DNA from: Bacteroidales bacterium
Lineage (GTDB): Bacteria; Bacteroidota; Bacteroidia; Bacteroidales; UBA932
Assembly: GCA_017557535.1 (NCBI GenBank)
Contig: JAFYYM010000012.1
Location: forward strand, 62,001 to 126,000
Length of the DNA: 64,000 nucleotides
Direction of reading: 5' to 3'
A program made the translations under genes and the position numbers. This document shows, piece by piece, positions 54,517 to 62,710 of the stretch. Below the pieces are notes generated by a model that saw only the letters and a program-made list of their open reading frames with translations, had not been told where the DNA came from and did no database searches. Numbering within the stretch: position 1 is the first letter of the stretch; every line of letters starts with the position of its first letter.

Positions 54517-55645
54517 CTTCCCAAAAGTCTGGTTTTTGTTTTGTGCCACCTTCCACGACGCAGTCAATGCAACGCATAGGTCCCCAGAAGATATCCTGAA
54601 CCACCTGTTCACCAACCTCCATAGTCATGAAATCCACCGGATAGTAATTGTTCTGATAGTAGGACAAGTAAGCGAACATGTTCGGTGGAACGGACAGATA
54701 GGATTGAGAAGGAGGAATCTCAACATAATAGCGGTTGTCCACATACGCCCTCAACGAAGTCTCCAAAGATGCTGTCACATAACCCAAGGCCTTTGTGGAT
54801 GGATCCGATTCACAGGCCACATTGCTGGCCATCTCACCAGGATTAGGAGAAAACAGGCTCCCTGAACCGTTGGAAATGTCGTCCAGGTTCTTCAGGTAAC
54901 GGTATGTCTCCTTTGGCAAAGTGATCGCCTTCACATTGATGGAATACTTACGTTGATTCCTTTTGTCCGACCTTGAGAAACTATGTACAGGATATGCCTC
55001 AATCCTGCCGCCATCGTATTCGGAGTGATCCAGAATACTCATCGATGATGAGGCGCTATTCCAGCACCAATAGTTGGGATAAGGCTCCCCTCTGGGAATC
55101 ACCTCCCAATTTTCGGTGTCCAGGATATACCTGCACATGTAGTCCGCATGGAACTCCCATGTCTCGTCGAAATATATCCCCATGTAACCTGTGGATTCTT
55201 CCCCGCCTTTCAATGCGACAAAGACATCAAGGTTATTCCCGATAGGGGAAGGAACGAACTCCACACGCTCCAATACCGGAGGGGCAAGCGGCTTTATCCA
55301 ATCACTGGAATATTTCTTCCCGTCCACCTCCGCGACCATCCTGTATTTCATGTCCGGAGATGACCCTTGGGTAGGTATGGTATACTCGGCATCCAATGAT
55401 GAACTGGTGGAGTTATATCTTCCACCACCGTCATCCTCAACCCAGACCACGCTCCTTGACACAGGCCTCGGTTCGTCACCGAAGGACTTGACTTTAGAGA
55501 TGCGGACCTTAGAGACACCGCCGACAACAATGCTTCCCTCGAACACAACCATATCTTCCGAAGTACCCTCAAGGACAGGGTCGAAAGGATAGACACACGA
55601 CGCTACCCCAAGGAGGAAGGTAATGAATATCAATAACTTTCTCAT
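54509..55645 (-). CDS. DUF4249-family lipoprotein
   Basis: A 378-aa lipoprotein (LLGVASCVYPFD, Cys near residue 17). The start matches DUF4249 (EGTSEDMVVFEGSIVVGGVS with a following VRISKV segment), a beta-rich family encoded next to TonB-dependent receptors in Bacteroidetes and thought to act like SusD as a surface-bound partner. Near the middle is a WNSASSSMSILDHSEYDGG stretch and near the end QNNYYPVDFMTMEVGEQV, also family-typical. It overlaps the receptor stop by one base (TAATG) and the next gene by 8 nt, showing tight coupling. Confidence 0.85.
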   Translation of the reverse strand: MRKLLIFITFLLGVASCVYPFDPVLEGTSEDMVVFEGSIVVGGVSKVRISKVKSFGDEPRPVSRSVVWVEDDGGGRYNSTSSSLDAEYTIPTQGSSPDMKYRMVAEVDGKKYSSDWIKPLAPPVLERVEFVPSPIGNNLDVFVALKGGEESTGYMGIYFDETWEFHADYMCRYILDTENWEVIPRGEPYPNYWCWNSASSSMSILDHSEYDGGRIEAYPVHSFSRSDKRNQRKYSINVKAITLPKETYRYLKNLDDISNGSGSLFSPNPGEMASNVACESDPSTKALGYVTASLETSLRAYVDNRYYVEIPPSQSYLSVPPNMFAYLSYYQNNYYPVDFMTMEVGEQVVQDIFWGPMRCIDCVVEGGTKQKPDFWEDE

Positions 55646-58600
55646 TAGAATAGCAGATTAAGGTTGATGTAAGGGACAGGAACAGCGAACACTGACAACA
55701 TGTGACCTTTGACCTTTCCACCGGGTAAAGCGTCGAAGAAAACCGAATAAGGATTCCTGCGGCCAGTCACATTGTAAACCCCGAGGGTGAATGTCGCGTG
55801 AGCGAAAGCAAGAAGGCTATGTCCAGGATCAATATTCAGAGCCACGTCGGTACGGAAATAATCCGGGATACGATAAGAGTTGCGATCGGAATACGCCAAA
55901 CGCCAGGCGTCTCCGTAGAGATAACTGCCAATAGGCACAGTCACCGGACGGCCGGTGGAATAGTCCACATTCACAGAGACACTGTAGCGGTGGGTAAACG
56001 CGTAGTTGCCTACCAGCTTGACCTCATGAGGCTTGTCGTAAGGGGCGTTATACCATTTCCCGAAAGCTATGGTCTCGTTCCCCCTGTCTTCCATTTCCTG
56101 GAACAATGCCCGGGAATAGCTGTAAGAGAGCCAACCCGTGAGATTACCTGTAGTCTTCTTGACCATGAGCTCGATTCCGTATGACTTGGAATACACCGGG
56201 GCGAGATCCTCCGCCAGATTCTCATTCATTGACAGGACAGCTCCCGCCTTATAGTCCAGATGGTTGGATGTCTTCTTGTAATATGCCTCAGCGGAAAGGT
56301 CCACACCTGTTGAGAGATGGGTCCAATACATTCCCGCGGCACCTTGCCACCCCGTTGTCGGCTTTATGTCAGCGTCAGAGAGCTTCCAAGTGTCCATAGG
56401 GGAGATAGACGAGGTGTTAGATATCAGGTGGATGTATTGGCGCATGGTGTTGAATCCGCCCTTGAGGGAGAAATTATCACGCAACGCGTATTTGCCGGAA
56501 AGACGGAATTCAGGACCGAAATAGAAAGAGTCAGGAGTGAGTGCGGTGAATCCCGACAAACGGACTCCTCCCTCAAGAGAAAACTTATCAGAAATCGTCC
56601 AGTTGTCGGAAGCGAAGACTGAGGGCTCCATGGCATATTCCCTGTCAAGGCTTCTATAACGAATGGAGGAGGATGCCCCGTAAGGTCTCTGGATGCCAGG
56701 ATCCAGGCTGTAACCTATGACATGGACACCGTAGTTGATAGTATGGGCATCTCCAATGGGGCGTGTCCTGTTACCTTTCAAGAAGGCCTGACGGATATAT
56801 GTGCTGATGTCGTATGCACCTGCGGGCCATGAATACACCGCGACAAGATTATCAAAATGGTCGTAGCCGGCACTGATATTGAGCGCACCTCCATCCCTGG
56901 ATTTGTGCTTGAAAGCCATGGAGGCGTTGTAATTGGCGTAATTGAATGTGGTGTCACCGCCGAAAGTGAACTTGTCCCTCGCGAGATACCCGAAGAACTG
57001 GAGCGTGTTGTTCCCATCGAAACGATGTGTCAGGCCTATGTTGGCATCAGTGAAGCCAGCCTTTCCACCGGCATATTCACTTTCTTTGGGAAGCATACCC
57101 AAAATCCAGTCCGAATATGTGGTCCTTGCCCCGGCGACCAATGAGGTCTTTCCCTTGCTGAGAGGTCCCTCAATGTGGAAACGGCTGGTCAGGACACCAA
57201 TTCCGGCAGAGCCTTTCCACTTCTGGAAATCACCATCCTTGGACTTCACGTTGAGAACCGAAGAGACCCTTCCTCCATATTCCACAGGTATCGAGCTCTT
57301 GAATAGCTCAACGTTGTCCACGATGTCGGGATTGAAAGACGAGAATATCCCGAACATATGGGTTGGATTATAAATGGTGCTCCCGTTGAACAGGATGAGG
57401 TTCTGGTCAACCGATCCGCCACGGACATTGAATCCAGCGGAAGCCTCGCCCACGCTCTTGACTCCGGGAAGTGTCAGGACCGCCTTCAAGACATCGCCTT
57501 CTCCGAAAGCGGTGGGGATCTTTCCAAGAGTCTTGGCTCCTATCCTCTCAATTCCCATCGCCGCGGTCCTGTGGTTGGCCATGCTCTCCGCGGAAACCAT
57601 CGCACCTTTGAGCATAGTCACTTTCTCAGTCATCACCACATCGAGGCTGCCGTCTGAAAGGACATCGATCTGAAGCTCCAGCTGTTCCTTGGACTCGTAG
57701 CTGAAATTCAGGATGTTCTCACCAGAAGGAAGCTGTATCTTATAGTTTCCATGGACGTCGGTCCTCGCATATGTCGAAGTCTTGGTGTCGTAAACCACAA
57801 CACCGGTCAAAGGATCACCTGTCTCATATTCAAGGACCACTCCGCTGACCACATTCTTCCCGGAATGAGCTTGGGCGGCGGAACCGATGGGATATATCTT
57901 GTTCTTATAAGTCGCGGTGATGGCGTCACTGGCGTATCGGACTGTCACAGTGTCGATTTTATCCTCATCGAAATAGCCTGAAGGCAGTCCAAGCCCTGTA
58001 CCCGGCAGAGCCGCGGCGGTGACAGTTCCAGGAGTTGAGGATTCTCCACTTGGATGCCAGGCCACATCCACGGAGGCTAGCAAAGGCTCTCCTCCATCCT
58101 TTCTTAACCTTTGTTTGAAATTCCTGTTCGACACCCGGGCAACTTTACCGTTTTCCAACACGTAGAACTTCTCCACCTTCTTGAAAAAGGCGAAAACGGA
58201 CCGATCGTATTCCGGGTCATAATAACCGATGACGCCTCCGTTATGGTTGATACTGTCGGAGCCGAGAGTCTTCCTGACCTGGCTAAAGAGCGGAACCTGA
58301 CCATCACGGACCACCTCGAAGAAACCCTCCTCAGCCTCAGTGTAACCAAGATATCGCAGGTTGACAAAAAGCCTGTTCCCAATCGTGAACCACGCCACCT
58401 GATCCCGGAAAACGACCGCTGGTGTGCCTGTAGATTCACGGGCCACGAGCAGCTGGCCTTGATATGCGTCCACATTCATGAAGACATGCTCATAGAGCTT
58501 GCCGTTATAAAAAACAGAGCCTTCCCTGAATTCCTTTTCAGACCAATAGAATGTTCCATTGTATCTGAATGGATATGACCTGGGCAAGCTGCCGCGGAAC

Positions 58601-58731
58601 AATGACGCTGAGTTTTCTGAGGTACCTTCGTTAATGAATCCCTGAGCGGAGGCTCTGAAACTGAAAAACAAGGCCAAGGAAGCCGCCATTAGCGCCTGCC
58701 ACATAATAGCCCTGTTGAAAGAGATTCTCAT
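55645..58731 (-). CDS. TonB-dependent outer-membrane receptor with long N-terminal extension
   Basis: A 1028-aa receptor; I start at 58731 because the ATG at 58755 lies inside the -7 box. After the signal peptide (LALFFSFRASAQG) come about 250 residues of unrecognised beta-rich sequence, then a carboxypeptidase-regulatory-like domain (about 285-370; VSGVVLEYETGDPLTGVVVY), the plug (about 385-500; KTLGKIPTAFGEGDVLKAVL, GFNVRGGSVDQNLILFNGST) and a 22-strand-type barrel ending YINLNLLF, with the terminal Phe of outer-membrane proteins. It imports an unknown substrate. DUF4249 and a plug-like protein follow in the same operon, so it is the DUF4249-linked type rather than a SusC/SusD pair. Confidence 0.92.
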   Translation of the reverse strand: MRISFNRAIMWQALMAASLALFFSFRASAQGFINEGTSENSASLFRGSLPRSYPFRYNGTFYWSEKEFREGSVFYNGKLYEHVFMNVDAYQGQLLVARESTGTPAVVFRDQVAWFTIGNRLFVNLRYLGYTEAEEGFFEVVRDGQVPLFSQVRKTLGSDSINHNGGVIGYYDPEYDRSVFAFFKKVEKFYVLENGKVARVSNRNFKQRLRKDGGEPLLASVDVAWHPSGESSTPGTVTAAALPGTGLGLPSGYFDEDKIDTVTVRYASDAITATYKNKIYPIGSAAQAHSGKNVVSGVVLEYETGDPLTGVVVYDTKTSTYARTDVHGNYKIQLPSGENILNFSYESKEQLELQIDVLSDGSLDVVMTEKVTMLKGAMVSAESMANHRTAAMGIERIGAKTLGKIPTAFGEGDVLKAVLTLPGVKSVGEASAGFNVRGGSVDQNLILFNGSTIYNPTHMFGIFSSFNPDIVDNVELFKSSIPVEYGGRVSSVLNVKSKDGDFQKWKGSAGIGVLTSRFHIEGPLSKGKTSLVAGARTTYSDWILGMLPKESEYAGGKAGFTDANIGLTHRFDGNNTLQFFGYLARDKFTFGGDTTFNYANYNASMAFKHKSRDGGALNISAGYDHFDNLVAVYSWPAGAYDISTYIRQAFLKGNRTRPIGDAHTINYGVHVIGYSLDPGIQRPYGASSSIRYRSLDREYAMEPSVFASDNWTISDKFSLEGGVRLSGFTALTPDSFYFGPEFRLSGKYALRDNFSLKGGFNTMRQYIHLISNTSSISPMDTWKLSDADIKPTTGWQGAAGMYWTHLSTGVDLSAEAYYKKTSNHLDYKAGAVLSMNENLAEDLAPVYSKSYGIELMVKKTTGNLTGWLSYSYSRALFQEMEDRGNETIAFGKWYNAPYDKPHEVKLVGNYAFTHRYSVSVNVDYSTGRPVTVPIGSYLYGDAWRLAYSDRNSYRIPDYFRTDVALNIDPGHSLLAFAHATFTLGVYNVTGRRNPYSVFFDALPGGKVKGHMLSVFAVPVPYINLNLLF

Positions 58732-58752
58732 AAAAAAGGTTCGTATAGCCCG

Positions 58753-58760
58753 CAAAGATA
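58753..58760 (-). promoter_or_regulatory. -7 box of the TonB receptor operon
   Basis: Leftward TATCTTTG, a full TAnnTTTG match, 22 nt before the ATG at 58731. Confidence 0.65.
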
Positions 58761-58804
58761 TTCATAATTAATAATATCCCACAACAAAATATCGTAAACT
58801 TACA

Positions 58805-58812
58805 TATCTTCG
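58805..58812 (+). promoter_or_regulatory. Possible -7 box of the ABC transporter gene
   Basis: TATCTTCG, one mismatch to TAnnTTTG, 21 nt before the ATG at 58834. Confidence 0.4.
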
Positions 58813-58833
58813 CGTAAACGAATTATCCCCGAT

Positions 58834-60639
58834 ATGAATCTGGTAAATCTTTTCAAGAAAATTCTCCCCTATGTGAAGCCTTACCGCTTCCTGGTGGCGA
58901 TCACCCTGTTCCTGACACTGATCGGTTCCCTGCTGGCCCAGGTCAACGCCGTCGTCTTGGACTGGACAGTGGACTCGATAAACGCCCTGGTCGGATCACC
59001 TGAATTCACATGGGGTAAAGCCGTTAAGATTCTCACAATAGTCAGTATCGTACTGCTCGGAAAGGAGATTATCCGGGCCGGTATCTCCTTCGCTCAGAGG
59101 AATTTCGGCGAGAAACTGAGAATCAACATCTCCCAGAGCCTGTCTTTGGGGGTTGTGGAGAGAATTCTGAAGTACAGGATGGCCTTCTTCGCCAGAAGTG
59201 AGAACGCACCAGGAATGCTGCAGGCCAGGATCGACCAGGGAGCCAGCAGCATCTCCAGAACGATCCAGAGCTTCTTCATAGATCTTCTGCCGATGATTGT
59301 CAGCTCAGTGCTGGCTTTGATCCTGATTTTCGCCGCTAACATCTATGTCGGTTTGACCGCCCTGGCGATAGTCCCGGTATATTTCTGGATCACCTCCATG
59401 CAAGCGAAAAAACTGAAGGGCTCAAGAAGGAATATGCGCGGCTTCAACGAGAAGCGCAGCGGCAGCATCATGAATATCCTCGAAAGCATGAATGTCGTCA
59501 AGTCATTCAACCGTGAAGAGATTGAGATGGCCAAGCAGACTGAGCTGCAGACAGGTTTTTACGGCAACCAGATGAAGATCCGGCAGGCGTCTTTCGGATA
59601 CGACTCCCTGAAGAGTTTTGTCAGCCAGACCGGCACGGTGCTGATTATCATCCTGACCTCATATCTCGTGCTCATCGGCTACCCTGGAATGACAATAGGA
59701 AAGATCATGTATCACATCATGCTCTTCTCCAACGTCACCGCCCCGATCAGCCAATTGCAGCGAATCTTCGACGATCTCAACGACGCTGTGATATATGCCG
59801 AGGGATATTTTGATATCGTGGACGCTGATGAGGAGGTGGAACCGACCGGCGGATACCGTCCTGAGAAAGTTGTGGGCAACTTCGAGATGAAAGGTGTCGA
59901 TTTCACCTATCCCAACGGGACAAAGGCCCTTCACGACATCTCATTGACAGTTGACAGCGGTAAAATCACCGCGTTGGTGGGACTGAGTGGAGCTGGGAAA
60001 TCCACGATTGTCAACTTGTTGGATAAGTTTTACGAGCCAGATTGCGGAAGCATAACACTGGACGGGGTGGATCTTAAGGAGTGGGACACCAGGTTCCTGA
60101 GGGAGAACATCGGACTGGTGCTTCAGAAGAACCACATCTTCGACGGGACTATCGAAGAGAATATCCGTTACGGAAAGCCCGGGGCCACCATCGAGGAGGT
60201 TCATGAAGCTGCCAGGAAAGCCAGTCTTTACGACCAGGTGATCGCCTTGCCCAAAGGCTTTGAGACAGCGGCGACCAACCTCTCCGGGGGACAGCAGCAA
60301 AGGGTCGCCATAGCCAGGATGTTCCTAAAGAACCCTCCTATCATATTCCTGGATGAGCCCACTGCCTCACTTGACGCGATAGCCACCGAGCAGATCAAGT
60401 CCGCTATTGACGAGATCAAGAAAGACCGCACTGTCATAATCATCTCCCACTCCATATCTCAAATCATTGACAGTGAAATGGTTTACGCTCTTAAGGAAGG
60501 TCACCTCGAGCAAAGTGGAAGTCCGGACGAACTCTACAAGAAAGGCGGTGTTTACAAGGACATAATGGACGCCTCGGCCCGCAGTCTCAACATAGAGAAA
60601 CTGGCCCAGACCATCGACTTCACTGATGATGACGATTAG
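58834..60639 (+). CDS. ABC exporter, fused permease and ATPase
   Basis: A 601-aa half-transporter of the MsbA/LmrA type. Six membrane helices (about 15-320) precede the nucleotide-binding domain: Walker A GLSGAGKST with K389, Q-loop LQKNHIF, signature LSGGQQQR, Walker B IIFLDEPTASLD and switch His in IIISHS. It works as a homodimer or heterodimer in the inner membrane and exports lipids, drugs or peptides; the substrate cannot be told. It ends with a short acidic tail (IDFTDDDD). A single gene with its own promoter-like box. Confidence 0.92.
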   Translation: MNLVNLFKKILPYVKPYRFLVAITLFLTLIGSLLAQVNAVVLDWTVDSINALVGSPEFTWGKAVKILTIVSIVLLGKEIIRAGISFAQRNFGEKLRINISQSLSLGVVERILKYRMAFFARSENAPGMLQARIDQGASSISRTIQSFFIDLLPMIVSSVLALILIFAANIYVGLTALAIVPVYFWITSMQAKKLKGSRRNMRGFNEKRSGSIMNILESMNVVKSFNREEIEMAKQTELQTGFYGNQMKIRQASFGYDSLKSFVSQTGTVLIIILTSYLVLIGYPGMTIGKIMYHIMLFSNVTAPISQLQRIFDDLNDAVIYAEGYFDIVDADEEVEPTGGYRPEKVVGNFEMKGVDFTYPNGTKALHDISLTVDSGKITALVGLSGAGKSTIVNLLDKFYEPDCGSITLDGVDLKEWDTRFLRENIGLVLQKNHIFDGTIEENIRYGKPGATIEEVHEAARKASLYDQVIALPKGFETAATNLSGGQQQRVAIARMFLKNPPIIFLDEPTASLDAIATEQIKSAIDEIKKDRTVIIISHSISQIIDSEMVYALKEGHLEQSGSPDELYKKGGVYKDIMDASARSLNIEKLAQTIDFTDDDD

Positions 60640-60667
60640 TGTCCCGTAGTGAGAGGTTTTTTTTGAT

Positions 60668-60675
60668 TATCTTTG
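60668..60675 (+). promoter_or_regulatory. -7 box of the 60700 gene
   Basis: TATCTTTG, a full TAnnTTTG match, 24 nt before the ATG at 60700. Confidence 0.65.
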
Positions 60676-60699
60676 AAATAATAACAAATTGTTTTCTCT

Positions 60700-62658
60700 A
60701 TGAAGTTGTTTGAATGGGTCGGAAGAATAGCCATGGCCTTGGTGATTCCCTGCATGATCTCCTGCGGCGGAAACAGCGATCTCACATGGAAGAAAAATGA
60801 CGGAGCGTTGATCTTGATGGAGAACGGCAATCCCATTGGAGCATTGGATATTCCTGAGACAGAGGGAATCACGCACAAGGAAAAGATTAAGGCGCTGGAC
60901 TCCGTCACGTTCAAGGCGACTGTGACTTTCAAAGCTCTGGAAGACCTGGACTCCGTCCGTCTTGAGGCAGGATTCATCCATAACTCGGGTAGTGGTTTCT
61001 GGATGATTCCCTCCGTGAATTACAACGGCAACGATTGGGGCCGGGGCAAAGAGCCGAAAGGTGCGAAGCACGACGGGCAGTGGCGTACAGTATCATTCCG
61101 CCGCACTCCCATTCCAGGAGCGATGTATTCAGAGGGAAGCCGTTATGCGATAGCCACTTGGGCCGAGGCTCCCAAATCATTGAAAGAGAACTTTTCCTGT
61201 TCTCTCAGACCCGAGGAGAATAAGACTGGCCATCATTACCTTTGGCCTGAGGAAGAGATGCCTGTGACCTATGCCAACCGGGACCACTTTGAGCCCGGAT
61301 GGCGGGACTCAATACCTATGCGCAAAGGGGAAACCGTTGTGTTTCAAATATATATTCACTTAAGTCCAGTTCTTCAAGAACATCGGGGCATGCGGTCATT
61401 CCTGGACAAGGCTTGGGAATTAGCCCCGAAACCGACGGTGGAGATATTCCCGCCAGAGAAGCTTTGGGAGCTCGGCATCCGTTACGCCAAAGAGTCCCTA
61501 TGGGCAGAGGAAGGACCATACAAAGGATTCAGCATAGGTCTCATTTTAGACGATAATGGCGGATGGCGACAGCGTCCTGCATGGAAGTATGAGATCGGAT
61601 GGTGCGGCCAGAACGCTTCCTATGCCATCTCGCTTCTACGAGACTATCAGAAAACCGGCTCAAAGGAGTCGTTGGATAAAGGCATCGCGACCCTTGACAC
61701 CTGGACCTCATGCCTCCTTCCGAACGGTCTCTTTGTAACCAATTACGATTATCTCCTTAGCGGCAACCAAAATGGCTCGATCGACGCCTGTAACCTCGGT
61801 ACCGCCGCCGTGAATTACTTTGAAGCCTATGACATGGCGAAAGAGTGCGGAGTGGAACGTCCTGAATATGAGAGGATAGGCTTCGCTATCTGCGACTTCG
61901 TCGCCGCTGACCAGCAGGAGAATGGTTGCTACGCCAAGGGCTGGAGACCCAATGGAGAAATCATATATCGGGAAGGCACGATCGGTTGCTTCCTCGTTCC
62001 CGCCATGATCGAGGCTTACCGCAGGAGCGGGGACAAGAAGTATCTGGACTCCGGTCTCAGGGCCTACAATCATTATCTGGCGGAGCTGAAAGAGAACGGG
62101 TTCACCACCGCCGGAGCCCTGGACACCTGGTGCATAGACAAGGAGTCGTCCATTTCCCTCCTGCGTTCCGCCATCAGGCTTCACCGCCTTACCGGATCGC
62201 CAGAGTACCTTGAGGACGCCGTGGCCATCTCGTATTACCTGTCCACCTGGCTGTGGCACTACGACGGGGTTTATCCAGAGGATGATGATTTCTCGGAGTA
62301 TGGCTACCACACTTTCGGAGCCACCTCTGTCTCCGTCCAGCATAACCACCTTGACCCGTATGCTTTATATTGGATTCCCGAGTGGATGGAACTAGCTGAG
62401 CTAACCGGCGATAGCCAGTGGAAGGAGAAGGCTCTGGCCATCTGGAAGTGCGGCAACCAGCTGGTCTCTGACGGCACTCTCACGGTTAACGGTCATGTAC
62501 GTCCCGCAGGCTCACAGAATGAGGCCTATTTCGAGTGCTCCTGGGGATTCTCTTCAGGCGACAATGGCCATAGGATAAACAACTGGCTCGTCGCTTGGCC
62601 AGGTGCGTTCCGCCTCGAGACCATAAGGCGGCTTGAAGGCAAAAACGCTCTTGATTAG
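60700..62658 (+). CDS. Lipoprotein with a putative (alpha/alpha)6-barrel hydrolase domain
   Basis: A 652-aa lipoprotein (MISCGGN, Cys near residue 22). Residues about 25-235 form a beta-sandwich; the rest is helical with aromatic, acidic motifs typical of (alpha/alpha)6 barrels: KYEIGWCGQNASYAISLLRD, LDTWTSCLLPNGLFVTNYDY, DACNLGTAAVNYFEAYDMAK, AIRLHRLTGSPEYLEDAVAI. Such barrels occur in glycoside hydrolases, lyases and sugar epimerases, but the exact family was not recognised; D and E residues in NQNGSIDACN and the AYFECSWGFSS region are candidate acids. It precedes a Tat-exported Gfo/Idh/MocA gene by 52 nt, so it may act on the same glycan. The promoter box suggests its own transcript start. 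Confidence 0.7.
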   Translation: MKLFEWVGRIAMALVIPCMISCGGNSDLTWKKNDGALILMENGNPIGALDIPETEGITHKEKIKALDSVTFKATVTFKALEDLDSVRLEAGFIHNSGSGFWMIPSVNYNGNDWGRGKEPKGAKHDGQWRTVSFRRTPIPGAMYSEGSRYAIATWAEAPKSLKENFSCSLRPEENKTGHHYLWPEEEMPVTYANRDHFEPGWRDSIPMRKGETVVFQIYIHLSPVLQEHRGMRSFLDKAWELAPKPTVEIFPPEKLWELGIRYAKESLWAEEGPYKGFSIGLILDDNGGWRQRPAWKYEIGWCGQNASYAISLLRDYQKTGSKESLDKGIATLDTWTSCLLPNGLFVTNYDYLLSGNQNGSIDACNLGTAAVNYFEAYDMAKECGVERPEYERIGFAICDFVAADQQENGCYAKGWRPNGEIIYREGTIGCFLVPAMIEAYRRSGDKKYLDSGLRAYNHYLAELKENGFTTAGALDTWCIDKESSISLLRSAIRLHRLTGSPEYLEDAVAISYYLSTWLWHYDGVYPEDDDFSEYGYHTFGATSVSVQHNHLDPYALYWIPEWMELAELTGDSQWKEKALAIWKCGNQLVSDGTLTVNGHVRPAGSQNEAYFECSWGFSSGDNGHRINNWLVAWPGAFRLETIRRLEGKNALD

Positions 62659-62680
62659 CGCTTTTGTGGACGCTTTTTAT

Positions 62681-62688
62681 TATATTTG
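62681..62688 (+). promoter_or_regulatory. -7 box of the Gfo/Idh/MocA gene at 62711
   Basis: TATATTTG, a full TAnnTTTG match, 22 nt before the ATG; TTTG at 62663-62666 is a possible -33 box with short spacing. Confidence 0.6.
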
Positions 62689-62710
62689 AGAACACATAAT
62701 TAATCACGCA

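Noticed and set aside
55645..58731. Classical SusC/SusD pair
   Set aside because: No SusD-like gene follows; the partner is DUF4249, and the receptor lacks the usual SusC front layout.
58732..58755. Upstream ATG at 58755 as start of the TonB receptor
   Set aside because: It lies inside the leftward TATCTTTG box, and the signal peptide begins properly at 58731.
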